From contig NZ_QLLK01000007.1 of assembly GCF_003259505.1 (NCBI RefSeq), positions 62,001 through 126,000 of the forward strand: 64,000 bases of DNA, written 5' to 3'. The stretch comes from Algoriphagus yeomjeoni (GTDB lineage Bacteria > Bacteroidota > Bacteroidia > Cytophagales > Cyclobacteriaceae). The notes below the pieces were generated by a model. That model was given only the letters and a program-made list of their open reading frames with translations. It was not told where the DNA came from and ran no database searches. Shown here in pieces: positions 43,888 through 52,741 of the stretch; position 1 is the first letter of the stretch, and every line of letters starts with the position of its first letter. The position numbers and the translations under genes were made by a program.

Positions 43888-45393
43888 ATGAAGAATCTAG
43901 ATAAAATGCTCGTTGAGTTTGCACAGCAAAAGCTGGAAAAGCAAACAAGAAGACATTTCCTGATGGATTGTGTCGCTAAAGTTGGCGGACTGGCGATGGC
44001 TCCATTGATGTTTGGTTGTGATGCTAGTTCATCAGCTGGATCGAAAGGCCTAAACTTAAGCCAGCGGGATTTGAATCCGCTTTCTCCTTTGCCACCTCCA
44101 TTTGGAGCCAAAGCGAAGTCAATCATCTACCTACACATGGCAGGAGCACCTTCCCAGTTGGAGCTTTTTGACTACAAACCTGAGCTGGCGAAATATCACA
44201 ATCAACCTGCTCCACAGTCACTTTTGGAAGGAAAGAAATTCGCTTTTATCCGTGGAACTCCAAATCTCTTGGGGCCACAAGCCAATTTTTCCCAACATGG
44301 AGAATCCGGCGCTTGGATCTCAGATTACATGCCTCATTTTCAGAAAATGGCAGATGAAGTATCCTTTTTGAAAGCCGTACACACGGATCAATTCAATCAT
44401 GGACCTGCTCAGCTATTTATGCAGACAGGAAGCCCAAGGCTAGGAAGACCGAGCATTGGAAGCTGGGTGACTTATGGTTTGGGCACAGAAAATCAAAACC
44501 TCCCTGGCTTTGTCGTCCTGACTTCTGGAGGGAAAACTCCAGATGCTGGAAAGAGTGTTTGGGGATCCGGATTTTTACCTTCGGTCTATCAAGGAGTGCA
44601 GTGCAGATCAAAAGGTGATCCTGTTCTCTACCTTGACGATCCAGAGGGAATGTCCCGAAATTTGAAGAAAAACGTAATTGACGCAATCAACACAGTAAAT
44701 AAAGAGGAGTTTGACGCTTACGGTGATCCAGAAATTTTGGCTAGAATAAATCAATACGAGATGGCCTACCGCATGCAAATTGAAGTGCCTGAAGTCATGA
44801 ATATCAATGATGAACCGGAGTCTGTTCATGAGCTCTATGGAACCAAACCTGGAACAGAATCCTTTGCAAACAATTGCCTACTTGCTCGGAAACTAGTAGA
44901 AAAAGGCGTAAGATTTGTCCAGTTATACGATTGGGGTTGGGATACTCACGGCACAGATCATGACGGATCGATTGACATGGGCTTAAGAAATAAATGTCGG
45001 GAAATGGACAGACCTGTTTCTGCTTTACTACTTGATTTGAAACAAAGAGGATTACTAGAAGACACCTTGGTAGTTTGGGGAGGAGAATTTGGACGTACCC
45101 CAATGCAAGAAAATCGAGAGGGAAAAACCCAGAGTTTCCTAGGCCGGGATCATCATGGCGATGCCTTTACCATGTGGATGGCGGGCGGTGGTATCAAGCC
45201 TGGAGTGACCTATGGTAAAACAGATGATTTCGGTTTTTCTGGTATTGATGAGAAGGTTTCTGTTCATGATATCCATGCTACTATTCTCCATTTGATGGGT
45301 TTTGACCACGAGCAGTTTACTTATGATTTTCAAGGCCGTCCTTTCCGGTTGACTGATGTGGAAGGTGAATTGATCAATAAAATACTAGCTTAA
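43888..45393 (+). CDS. DUF1501 protein with Tat-like signal
   Basis: The product has 501 residues. Its N-terminus has RRHFLMDCVAKVGGLAMAPLMFGC, given here in parts: a twin-Arg at 21-22 and a hydrophobic stretch ending in a Cys that may be lipidated. The DUF1501 domain belongs to the alkaline-phosphatase/sulfatase-like superfamily: YLHMAGAPSQLELFDYKP, DQFNHGPAQLFMQTG, WDTHGTDHDG and GGEFGRTP are its metal-site motifs. Catalytic activity in this family is not established. It pairs with the DUF1553 gene one base upstream and precedes the membrane cytochrome gene by 37 bases. Confidence 0.92.
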   Translation: MKNLDKMLVEFAQQKLEKQTRRHFLMDCVAKVGGLAMAPLMFGCDASSSAGSKGLNLSQRDLNPLSPLPPPFGAKAKSIIYLHMAGAPSQLELFDYKPELAKYHNQPAPQSLLEGKKFAFIRGTPNLLGPQANFSQHGESGAWISDYMPHFQKMADEVSFLKAVHTDQFNHGPAQLFMQTGSPRLGRPSIGSWVTYGLGTENQNLPGFVVLTSGGKTPDAGKSVWGSGFLPSVYQGVQCRSKGDPVLYLDDPEGMSRNLKKNVIDAINTVNKEEFDAYGDPEILARINQYEMAYRMQIEVPEVMNINDEPESVHELYGTKPGTESFANNCLLARKLVEKGVRFVQLYDWGWDTHGTDHDGSIDMGLRNKCREMDRPVSALLLDLKQRGLLEDTLVVWGGEFGRTPMQENREGKTQSFLGRDHHGDAFTMWMAGGGIKPGVTYGKTDDFGFSGIDEKVSVHDIHATILHLMGFDHEQFTYDFQGRPFRLTDVEGELINKILA

Positions 45394-45430
45394 CCCTCCA
45401 TGCCTAAAGCCTTTAAAGTCCTCTTCGCGA

Positions 45431-46813
45431 ATGATTGATTTTATCCTGCCATTATTCGGGAGATTACATCCGATCTTGGTTCACTTGCCAATTGGTTTTC
45501 TGGTATTTGGAGTGATTCTGATTTTCTGGTTTGAAAAAAAATATGCGGTCTATTCTCCTGTAATCCAATTTGCTTTTTTGCTTGGAGCAATCTCCGCTCT
45601 GCTAGCAAGCATTAGCGGTTTTCTACAATATCAGAATGAGGGATATGCCTGGGACACGGTAAAGTTTCACTTGATTCTTGGCATCTTCACTACCATTCTT
45701 TCCTTCGGCTTATGGTATCATCTGAAAAAGGCGGTTTCAACTCCTACTCAATTGAAAATCAAAGGAGCAAGTCTGATCATGATTATAACAATCACAGGGC
45801 ACTTAGGAGGAAATATCACGCATGGAGATGATTACTTCACTGAAGTTCTACCTCCAGAAATACAAGCATTATTGGGAGGAGAAGTAAGCACCACTGAACC
45901 ACTCGAACTCCCTGCTGATAATTGGGAGGAAGTGGAATTCTACTCAGGTGCAATCCAGCCAATTTTAGATCAAAACTGCAAGAGTTGCCACAATCCCAAT
46001 AAACTAAAAGGAGAATTGGATCTGAGTTCTTTTGCCGGAATTCAAAAAGGAGGTGAGGACGGACATATTTTGGAAAGCGGAAATCCCGAAGAGAGCGCCT
46101 TGTTTTCCCGCTTAGTTTTACCGAAGGATGATGACGATCACATGCCGCCAAAGGACAAACGTCAGCCGAGAAAAGAGGAAATTGAATTGATCAAAGCATG
46201 GATCGAATCAGGATCTTCTGAAAATGCTAAACTTGGAGAATCAGCAATAAAAGTGAGTTTGGTTGAGCCATTTTTCAAAAGAAACGAAATACCGTTTTAT
46301 CCGGTCGTTGATGTCGCAAAGCTTCCTCAGGACTCAATTTCGAAATTGCGAGATCAAGGCTTCTTTGCCGAAATCGTGAAGAAAGACTCTCCGTTATTGA
46401 AGGTCAGTTGCATCAATTTCCCGGGATTTTCAGATTCAGACTGGTATATGCTGCAATCTGCAAAAAATCAAATCGTGTATTTAGACCTGACAGGAACTGC
46501 AATCACAGATGCTATTTTAGAGCAAATTGCTACCCTTCCAAACTTAACGGTATTGAAACTTAATCAAACAGCGATAGAAGGTTCTGGCTTGGAGAAATTG
46601 GTTGAGAACAAGAATCTAAAGCTTCTTTATATCAATGACACCGAAGTGACCCTTGATCAGCTATCCGCTCTAGATGCTCATCCTACTTTAGAAAAAGTAT
46701 TTGCTTTTGATTCACCAGTAGCCGATACTGGAAGTCCCTCGCAGTTCAGTTTTTATCTGGAAACTGGAAATTTGAGCTTACCTCCTTTGCCGACAGATAC
46801 GATAGTGTATTGA
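45431..46813 (+). CDS. Membrane c-type cytochrome with DUF2231-like and leucine-rich-repeat regions
   Basis: The product has 460 residues. Residues 1-140 hold four membrane helices resembling DUF2231 (GRLHPILVHLPIGFLVFG). A PSCyt1 haem domain follows with NCKSCHNPNKLKG (about 182-194) and MPPKDKRQP. Residues 340-430 contain leucine-rich repeats: IVYLDLTGTAITD, LTVLKLNQTAIEG, LKLLYINDTEVT. This is the third gene of the trio, and it would anchor the haem domain and a protein-binding repeat on the outer face of the inner membrane. It likely gives or takes electrons for the DUF1553 cytochrome; that is inference. Confidence 0.88.
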   Translation: MIDFILPLFGRLHPILVHLPIGFLVFGVILIFWFEKKYAVYSPVIQFAFLLGAISALLASISGFLQYQNEGYAWDTVKFHLILGIFTTILSFGLWYHLKKAVSTPTQLKIKGASLIMIITITGHLGGNITHGDDYFTEVLPPEIQALLGGEVSTTEPLELPADNWEEVEFYSGAIQPILDQNCKSCHNPNKLKGELDLSSFAGIQKGGEDGHILESGNPEESALFSRLVLPKDDDDHMPPKDKRQPRKEEIELIKAWIESGSSENAKLGESAIKVSLVEPFFKRNEIPFYPVVDVAKLPQDSISKLRDQGFFAEIVKKDSPLLKVSCINFPGFSDSDWYMLQSAKNQIVYLDLTGTAITDAILEQIATLPNLTVLKLNQTAIEGSGLEKLVENKNLKLLYINDTEVTLDQLSALDAHPTLEKVFAFDSPVADTGSPSQFSFYLETGNLSLPPLPTDTIVY

Positions 46814-46835
46814 AATGTCTCGCCGCGAGACATTT
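46813..46835. terminator. Hairpin between convergent genes, possible bidirectional terminator
   Basis: Perfect 10-bp stem AAATGTCTCG/CGAGACATTT with a three-base loop. Neither side has a long T-run, so termination would be weak. It touches the stop codons of both flanking genes. Confidence 0.5.
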
Positions 46836-47187
46836 ATTTCAAATGTCCCTCAATCACTTCCTCATCAAAACCCAAGCTCAGGCTTCCGTCTTTGTAAACA
46901 ATCACCGGACGCTTGATCATACTTGAGTTTTCTTCCAAAATAGGGATAGCAGTTTCCTCATTTTCCAAAGCTGCTTTCTGCTCATCAGTCATTTTTCTAT
47001 AGGTCGTTCCTTTCCTATTCACTAGAGAGGAAAGATCAGTTTTCTTTAAAAACCCTTCCAAAAGTGCAGAACTTGGCTTCTGTTTTTTATAGTCGATGAA
47101 GTCGTATTCCACTCCTTTTTCCGCGAGGAAATCGAAGGTCTTCTTCATCGTATTGCAATTCTTAATTCCGTAAACTTTGATGGACAT
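46834..47187 (-). CDS. ArsC/Spx-family reductase (YffB-like)
   Basis: The product has 117 residues with a thioredoxin-like fold. The single redox Cys is in GIKNCNTMKKT (about residues 7-17), and RPVIVYKDG near residue 93 is the conserved Arg-Pro end motif. The second Cys of arsenate reductases is missing, so it is closer to YffB/Spx-like proteins that use glutathione or other thiols or bind RNA polymerase. No arsenic genes are near. It is convergent with the cytochrome trio. Confidence 0.88.
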   Translation of the reverse strand: MSIKVYGIKNCNTMKKTFDFLAEKGVEYDFIDYKKQKPSSALLEGFLKKTDLSSLVNRKGTTYRKMTDEQKAALENEETAIPILEENSSMIKRPVIVYKDGSLSLGFDEEVIEGHLK

Positions 47188-47366
47188 ATCTTAATCAATC
47201 TTATGAGTCAACGAATTTGAGTCTAAATGCCAGCAAAATCAACTTTTAACACTTAAAAATCGATCAAGATTCAAGTAAAAAATTAAATCTTAACGACTAT
47301 CTTAAGTTTAGAAATCTGATTATGTAAAAGACTTTTTGTGCTACATTTAATTCTAACTTTTTCAAA

Positions 47367-47624
47367 ATGAGTAAATTTGAAAAGCTATTACTTAAAGTTC
47401 TCTCCGGTAAATCAGATAAAAATTTATCCATTTCTGATTTGAAAACGTTACTTACTCAGCTAGGCTTTCAAGATAGAGGTGGTGCTGGAAGCCATACTAT
47501 ATACAAAAGGGACGAAATTCCTGAAATGATCAATATTCAATCTACTAAAGACGGAAAAGCAAAACCTTATCAAGTAAAGCAAATTAGAGAAATCATTATC
47601 TATTATAAACTTTCAAAACAATGA
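47367..47624 (+). CDS. hicA: HicA-family toxin, mRNA interferase
   Basis: The product has 85 residues, a double-stranded RNA-binding-like fold. The catalytic His is in GSHTIYKRDE (His43), and ISDLKTLLTQLGFQ precedes it. HicA cleaves mRNA and is blocked by HicB. It is slightly longer than typical HicA (about 60-80), the extra at the N-terminus. Toxin precedes antitoxin and overlaps it by four bases (ATGA at 47621-47624). Confidence 0.88.
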   Translation: MSKFEKLLLKVLSGKSDKNLSISDLKTLLTQLGFQDRGGAGSHTIYKRDEIPEMINIQSTKDGKAKPYQVKQIREIIIYYKLSKQ

Positions 47625-47830
47625 GAAAATACGGAATCTTCGTTTACTGGAGTGATCAGGATGAATGTTTTGTTTCTGAGGTTCCTGAGCTTCCATCTAT
47701 CAAAGCACATGGTGACAATCAAACTGAGGCATTGGAAAATGCTCAGCAAGCAATTGAACTTTGGATCAAAGTAGCTAAAGAGGATGGTATAAAATTGCCA
47801 AAACCAAAAGGCAAGATCCAATATGCTTAG
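47621..47830 (+). CDS. hicB: HicB-family antitoxin
   Basis: The product has 69 residues, the degraded-RNase-H fold of HicB: YGIFVYWSDQDECFVSEVPELP at the start, then TEALENAQQAIELWI. It lacks the C-terminal DNA-binding domain of longer HicB proteins, so autoregulation may need another element. An AT-rich hairpin (TTTTGGTT/AACCAAAA at 47837-47858) follows. Confidence 0.88.
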   Translation: MRKYGIFVYWSDQDECFVSEVPELPSIKAHGDNQTEALENAQQAIELWIKVAKEDGIKLPKPKGKIQYA

Positions 47831-47836
47831 CTTGAC

Positions 47837-47858
47837 TTTTGGTTTTATATAACCAAAA
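47837..47858. terminator. AT-rich hairpin between hicB and hemL
   Basis: TTTTGGTT (47837-47844) and AACCAAAA (47851-47858) pair with a six-base loop; both strands have T-rich sides. Weak terminator candidate. Confidence 0.45.
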
Positions 47859-47860
47859 AT

Positions 47861-49156
47861 TTATAACCCCAATACCTGCACCATCGCTTCCTTATGAGCA
47901 ATCAGTATCTGATCGATCAACTCATCTTTCAACGCAGTTGACAAGAACAAACTCTCAAACTGACTTGGTGCCAAGTAAACTCCTCGCTTCAGCATAGCTT
48001 GGAAATATTTCCCGAATAAAGCTGTGTCAGAGGTCTTTGCAGATTCAAAGTCAAACACAGGCTTATCTGTGAAAAACAAAGAATACATACTTCCTAGTCT
48101 ATTCACTGTATAATTCAGCCCTAATTCCTGATTGATGCTTTTTATCCCTTCTGCCAATTTGCTTCCAATGTGAGTTAACTCGTCGTAGACAGTTGGATCT
48201 GTATTCAGATGATTCAACATAGTCAAGCCAGCAGCCATTGCAATTGGATTTCCTGAAAGTGTTCCTGCCTGATAAACTGGTCCTGCTGGAGATACAAACT
48301 CCATGATTTCTCTCTTTCCTCCGTAAGCTCCCACTGGCATTCCTCCACCAATAATTTTTCCCAAAGTGGTCATATCCGGAGTTACTCCAAAAACTTCCTG
48401 AGCTCCACCTTTAGCCAATCGAAAGCCAGTCATCACCTCATCAAAAATCAGGACAATTCCTTCTCTAGTACAGATGTCACGCAATCCTTGCAGGTAACCT
48501 TCCTTTGGTAAGCAAAGCCCCATATTTCCTGGAACTGGCTCTAAAATCAAAGCAGCTATTTCTCCAGAATTTGCTGCAATCAGCTCCTCAATTGCTTCTA
48601 AATTATTATAGGGAGCGATCAGGGTATCCTTGGCAGTGCCTTTAGTCACTCCAGGAGAATCTGGATCACCCATAGTCATCGCGCCAGAACCTGCTGCGAT
48701 CAAAAATGAGTCTCCATGTCCATGGTAATGACCTTCCATTTTGATAAACTTATCACGACCTGTAAAGCCTCTGGCAACACGAATAGCTGACATAGTAGCC
48801 TCAGTACCCGAGTTTACCATACGAACTTTCTCAATGGATGGCACCATGCTCACGATCAGTTCTGCAATCTCCACCTCACGAGAAGTTGGAGCACCAAATG
48901 AAGTTCCGTCTTCCATCGCTTTAATCACTGCATCCTTCACTTTAGGATGGTTATGACCAAGGAGCATCGGGCCCCAGCTATTAATCAGTTCTATGAATTT
49001 GTTTCCATCCTCATCGTACAAAAATGCTCCATCAGCTTTTTTGATGAAAAGTGGCTCTCCACCTACGGCTCTAAAGGCACGAACGGGCGAGTTCACGCCA
49101 CCTGGAATGAAATTTTGGGCTTTTGAAAAAAGCGCTTTACTCTTAGAAATATTCAT
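47861..49156 (-). CDS. hemL: Glutamate-1-semialdehyde 2,1-aminomutase
   Basis: The product has 431 residues. It converts glutamate-1-semialdehyde to 5-aminolevulinate, the step after HemA. Motifs are FIPGGVNSPVRAF at the start, VNSGTEATMSAIRVARG, LIFDEVMTGFR and the PLP lysine in TTLGKIIGGGMPVGAYGG. It lies three bases downstream of the TPR/periplasmic-binding protein gene and may share its transcript. Confidence 0.96.
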   Translation of the reverse strand: MNISKSKALFSKAQNFIPGGVNSPVRAFRAVGGEPLFIKKADGAFLYDEDGNKFIELINSWGPMLLGHNHPKVKDAVIKAMEDGTSFGAPTSREVEIAELIVSMVPSIEKVRMVNSGTEATMSAIRVARGFTGRDKFIKMEGHYHGHGDSFLIAAGSGAMTMGDPDSPGVTKGTAKDTLIAPYNNLEAIEELIAANSGEIAALILEPVPGNMGLCLPKEGYLQGLRDICTREGIVLIFDEVMTGFRLAKGGAQEVFGVTPDMTTLGKIIGGGMPVGAYGGKREIMEFVSPAGPVYQAGTLSGNPIAMAAGLTMLNHLNTDPTVYDELTHIGSKLAEGIKSINQELGLNYTVNRLGSMYSLFFTDKPVFDFESAKTSDTALFGKYFQAMLKRGVYLAPSQFESLFLSTALKDELIDQILIAHKEAMVQVLGL

Positions 49157-49159
49157 TGT

Positions 49160-50809
49160 TTAATCTAATGGTTTCAATTCGCCTGCTTCTAATTTAAAAA
49201 GAGGCACGTATTGATTGTTATGTGTTCCTTGAAAGTTGAACCCCCAAGTTAATTTCCCTGCTTGAAATGCTTTCTGATCTAGATTCTTCCTCAAATCAAA
49301 GCCTTTGGTATCAGAAAGATTGGACGACACCCAATTGATTAATTCAGCGCCAATAGTAGCGTTGATGCTCGGTAGGCTCAGGTATTTGTCGTAAAATCTA
49401 TTTCTGAACTGCTTCATTGGTTCACCATAGAAATTCAATGTGTTATTACCTACAAAATAGAAATTAGGAAACTCTAGCATTTCGAAATTTGCAAAATTGA
49501 AGCCCAACCAAGAATCCATCACCAAAGTGGGGATGGAAGCAGTAATAGACTCCATCAATGAGAATGCTGGCTGAGCAATGGATGGATCGTCGGTAAGCAT
49601 AATCACCTGATCCACAGACATGCTTCCTTCACCTCTTCGTATTCCCAAACCTTGCAAGAAGTCGCTTGTATTTCTAGGGTTAATCTGCTCAAATTTCACT
49701 AATTGAAAGCCTGCAGCACCCAATTTAGCTTGAAGCATATTCGCTAACATTTCATCCCGCGAACTACTGCTGTATCCTATGGCCACTCTTTTTCCCCAGT
49801 TCTGCTTTCTCAATCCCTCCACGATTCCATCAACAATCGAACTCACCGAAGGTCTAAATAAATAGCTGTAATCCAGCTCCTCAAACCTTTCTCCCAAGTT
49901 GGACAAAGGGTGAACGAAAGGTATTCTAGCAGTTTCAGCAAAACTACTCACCAAATCAGATTCTTCTGGATAGATTGGACCAATAATCACATCAGCTGAC
50001 GCAATGGCTGGATCAGAAAGTAGGTTTTGCAAATGAGCGACATCTCTTCTGGAATCGAAAGTCAGCATATTGACCTTTATTCCATTTCTCTTTAATTGCT
50101 CAACACCATATTCAAGGCCCTGATACAATTCAAAAACAAAATCATTTTTTGGAATGCTTGTCAAACTTGTGCGAGAGGAATTAGTAAACGGCAAAATCAC
50201 TACTATATCTAACACTAGATCCTTTACTATGTTTTTGCTTTCATTGGCTTTCCCCTGCAATTCGTAATAGGCAGCTCGCTCTGTGGCAGAAAGAATACTT
50301 TGACTCTCCAAAACCCGCTTAAGTGCCTCTCCATAACCTTTATTCTCTTTGAATTCAGATAGATTAGCGATCATAAAACTTACACTGACCTCCTTCAAAT
50401 TATCATAAGTAGCATTCTCAGCCATAGACATCAACTCGTCATTCTTTATTTTTTGAATGGTGCGAAGCGCCTCTACGTTCTGCTGATTTTTGAAATAGGA
50501 AACTGCCAAAAGATACTTAGCTTCATCTGTCTTGGCCCAATTACCAGCAATAATTGGTTCCAGCGCTGCTATTGCCTGCCCAGGTTGATTCGCTCCCAAC
50601 GCTGCTTCGCCAAGGTGGAAAGCTGCGTAATTTGCTAGATTTCCGTATTCCTTTGGATCAGTAAATTGTTTGAAAAGTGAGATAGCTTCCCAATAGTTTT
50701 TGGCAGCCAACTCAGACTGAGCCTTGCGATACGCATCCGGTGTTGGGATTTGAGCAACTGCCAAGCTCAGAATGAAAAATACCGGAATTACTAAAAGAAA
50801 TTTATTCAT
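49160..50809 (-). CDS. Periplasmic-binding protein with N-terminal TPR helices (LpoA-like layout)
   Basis: The product has 549 residues: a Sec signal peptide (SLAVAQ), TPR-like helices (25-180, for example YWEAISLFKQF and AKYLLAVSYFK), then a type 1 periplasmic-binding domain (IVVILPFTNSS, YQGLEYGVEQL, VIIGPIYPEESDLV, IPFVHPLSN). This arrangement resembles LpoA, the activator of the penicillin-binding protein PBP1A, and ABC transporter receptors of the LivK class. No permease genes are near, so a sensing or cell-wall role is more likely than transport. It lies just upstream of hemL on the same strand; the link is positional only. Confidence 0.75.
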   Translation of the reverse strand: MNKFLLVIPVFFILSLAVAQIPTPDAYRKAQSELAAKNYWEAISLFKQFTDPKEYGNLANYAAFHLGEAALGANQPGQAIAALEPIIAGNWAKTDEAKYLLAVSYFKNQQNVEALRTIQKIKNDELMSMAENATYDNLKEVSVSFMIANLSEFKENKGYGEALKRVLESQSILSATERAAYYELQGKANESKNIVKDLVLDIVVILPFTNSSRTSLTSIPKNDFVFELYQGLEYGVEQLKRNGIKVNMLTFDSRRDVAHLQNLLSDPAIASADVIIGPIYPEESDLVSSFAETARIPFVHPLSNLGERFEELDYSYLFRPSVSSIVDGIVEGLRKQNWGKRVAIGYSSSSRDEMLANMLQAKLGAAGFQLVKFEQINPRNTSDFLQGLGIRRGEGSMSVDQVIMLTDDPSIAQPAFSLMESITASIPTLVMDSWLGFNFANFEMLEFPNFYFVGNNTLNFYGEPMKQFRNRFYDKYLSLPSINATIGAELINWVSSNLSDTKGFDLRKNLDQKAFQAGKLTWGFNFQGTHNNQYVPLFKLEAGELKPLD

Positions 50810-50902
50810 TAGGTAGTGGTGAATGAAACATCAAAACAGGGTATGCAAATTTAACCCATTATTTTCAAACCCAAAGTTCAGGCCGAAATGCCTTGAAAAG
50901 TA

Positions 50903-50930
50903 AAAACCCGAAGAATTATCTCCGGGTTTC
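50903..50930 (-). terminator. Intrinsic terminator of guaA
   Basis: Stem AAACCCG/CGGGTTT (50904-50910, 50923-50929) with a 12-base loop and a T-run on the minus side. Confidence 0.78.
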
Positions 50931-50952
50931 CATTTTCAAATTTGAAATCGTC

Positions 50953-52482
50953 TTATTCCCACTCGATTGTTGCTGGTGGCTTAGAAGAGATATCGTAAAC
51001 AACGCGATTAACGCCTTTCACCTTATTAATGATGTCATTGGAAATCTTACCTAGAAACTCATATGGAAGGTGAATCCAGTCAGCAGTCATACCATCTACA
51101 GAACCTACAGCTCTCAGAGCAACGACTTTCTCATAGGTACGCTCATCTCCCATTACGCCTACAGACTGAATCGGAAGCAGCATCGCTCCTGCTTGCCACA
51201 CATTGTCATAAAGTCCGTGATCTTTTAGTCCCTTGATAAAAATATGATCAACTTCCTGAAGTGTTCTTACTTTCTCAGCTGTCACATCTCCCAAAATACG
51301 TATTCCAAGCCCCGGACCTGGGAAAGGATGACGTCCTATAATCGTCTCTACAATTTCCAATGCTCTTCCAACTTCTCGAACTTCGTCTTTGAAAAGTGTA
51401 TTCAATGGTTCTACCACAGAAAGCTTCATAAAATCGGGTAATCCGCCCACATTGTGGTGAGATTTTATCGTAGCAGAAGGGCCTTTCACAGAAATAGACT
51501 CAATCACATCTGGATAGATAGTACCCTGACCCAGCCATTTTACTCCTTCTAGTTTATTTGATTCTTCATCAAAAACCTCGATAAATGCATTTCCAATCGC
51601 TTTTCTCTTCGCTTCCGGATCTGTAACGCCTGCAAGCGCATCATAGAATTTTTGCTTGGCATCTACGCCAATCACATTCAGTCCCATGTGCTTATAGGAA
51701 TCCAATACTTCTTCGAATTCATTTTTGCGAAGCAAACCATTATCTACAAACACGCAAATCAGCTGATCGCCAATCGCACGGTGAATCAAGGTAGCGGCCA
51801 CAGAAGAATCAACTCCCCCTGACAAGCCCATCACGACTTTATCAGAACCGATCTTTGCTTTCAAATCTGCAATGCTCGCATCGATAAACACATCAGATGT
51901 CCAATCCTGCGCACAGCCACAGATTCCTACCACAAAATTCCTAAGAAGATTTTTACCTTCCGTAGAGTGTGTTACTTCTGGGTGAAATTGAATTCCGTAA
52001 GTTTCTTCATTCTGAATTTTGAAAGCTGCGACACGAACTGAGTCAGTGCTAGCTATTACATCAAAATCACTTGGCAAATTCTTGATGGTATCCCCATGGG
52101 ACATCCATACTTGAGAGCCATGCGTCATTTCCTTAAGCAATTCGAAATGATTATCAAGGTGACTAAGGTTAGCTCGCCCATATTCTCTGATCTCTGAAGG
52201 AGCTACTTCCCCGCCATATTTCTGTGCCAAAAGCTGAGAACCGTAACACACGCCCAAAAGCGGAAGTTTGCCTCTCAAAGCATCTAAGTCCAAATCAGGA
52301 GATCCCTCGTCTCTTACTGAGCAAGGAGAACCCGAAAGAATCACTCCTTTGATATCGGATGTGATCTCTGGAACTTTATTATAGGGATGGATTTCGCAAT
52401 AAACATTCAGTTCTCTAACTCGTCGTGCGATGAGTTGGGTGTACTGAGAACCGAAGTCGAGGATCAAGATTTGTTCTGCCAT
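50953..52482 (-). CDS. guaA: GMP synthase (glutamine-hydrolysing)
   Basis: I use the ATG at 52482 (509 residues). The N-terminal glutaminase has [11 protein letters not shown], the nucleophile loop [12 protein letters not shown] and FHPEVTHS. The ATP-pyrophosphatase has the P-loop [12 protein letters not shown], and the C-terminal dimer domain ends in KPPATIEWE. It makes GMP from XMP. A -7 box ends four bases upstream of the ATG, so the message may be leaderless. It has its own terminator. Confidence 0.97.
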   Translation of the reverse strand: MAEQILILDFGSQYTQLIARRVRELNVYCEIHPYNKVPEITSDIKGVILSGSPCSVRDEGSPDLDLDALRGKLPLLGVCYGSQLLAQKYGGEVAPSEIREYGRANLSHLDNHFELLKEMTHGSQVWMSHGDTIKNLPSDFDVIASTDSVRVAAFKIQNEETYGIQFHPEVTHSTEGKNLLRNFVVGICGCAQDWTSDVFIDASIADLKAKIGSDKVVMGLSGGVDSSVAATLIHRAIGDQLICVFVDNGLLRKNEFEEVLDSYKHMGLNVIGVDAKQKFYDALAGVTDPEAKRKAIGNAFIEVFDEESNKLEGVKWLGQGTIYPDVIESISVKGPSATIKSHHNVGGLPDFMKLSVVEPLNTLFKDEVREVGRALEIVETIIGRHPFPGPGLGIRILGDVTAEKVRTLQEVDHIFIKGLKDHGLYDNVWQAGAMLLPIQSVGVMGDERTYEKVVALRAVGSVDGMTADWIHLPYEFLGKISNDIINKVKGVNRVVYDISSKPPATIEWE

Positions 52483-52485
52483 GCG

Positions 52486-52493
52486 CAAAGGTA
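52486..52493 (-). promoter_or_regulatory. -7 promoter element of guaA, almost at the start codon
   Basis: Minus-strand TACCTTTG matches TAnnTTTG and ends four bases before the ATG. Transcription would begin at or next to the start codon. Confidence 0.45.
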
Positions 52494-52570
52494 ATCAGGG
52501 CAGGCAAACTGAGGAAATGATCTGAGAAAATTTACAGAATAATGTTTGGTGAGCAGTACATTGTTAAATA

Positions 52571-52633
52571 TGTCAGGCTGAGCGAAGTCGAAGCCATTTT
52601 CTCTTAGTTGTCCTCGACTTCGCTCGGACTGAC
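52571..52633. repeat. Dispersed palindromic intergenic repeat
   Basis: Arms TGTCAGGCTGAGCGAAGTCGA (split here as TGTCAGGCTGAG and CGAAGTCGA) at 52571-52591 and TCGACTTCGCTCGGACTGAC at 52614-52633 are complementary with three mismatches around a 22-base loop. It matches the TGTCA..CTGAGCG.AGTCGA words common between genes in many Bacteroidota genomes. It lies in the divergent gap between guaA and the M28 peptidase gene. Confidence 0.75.
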
Positions 52634-52741
52634 GAAACCACCAATCAGAATTCGTAGATCGTAAATCCTACACCGTTATATTTTTCAGCCCAGAAAGTAG
52701 TATCTAGCAACGTAAAACCAACTATAACTCACATTTTCGCC

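Noticed and set aside
46834..47187. Arsenate reductase
   Set aside because: The second catalytic Cys is missing and no arsenic-resistance genes are nearby.
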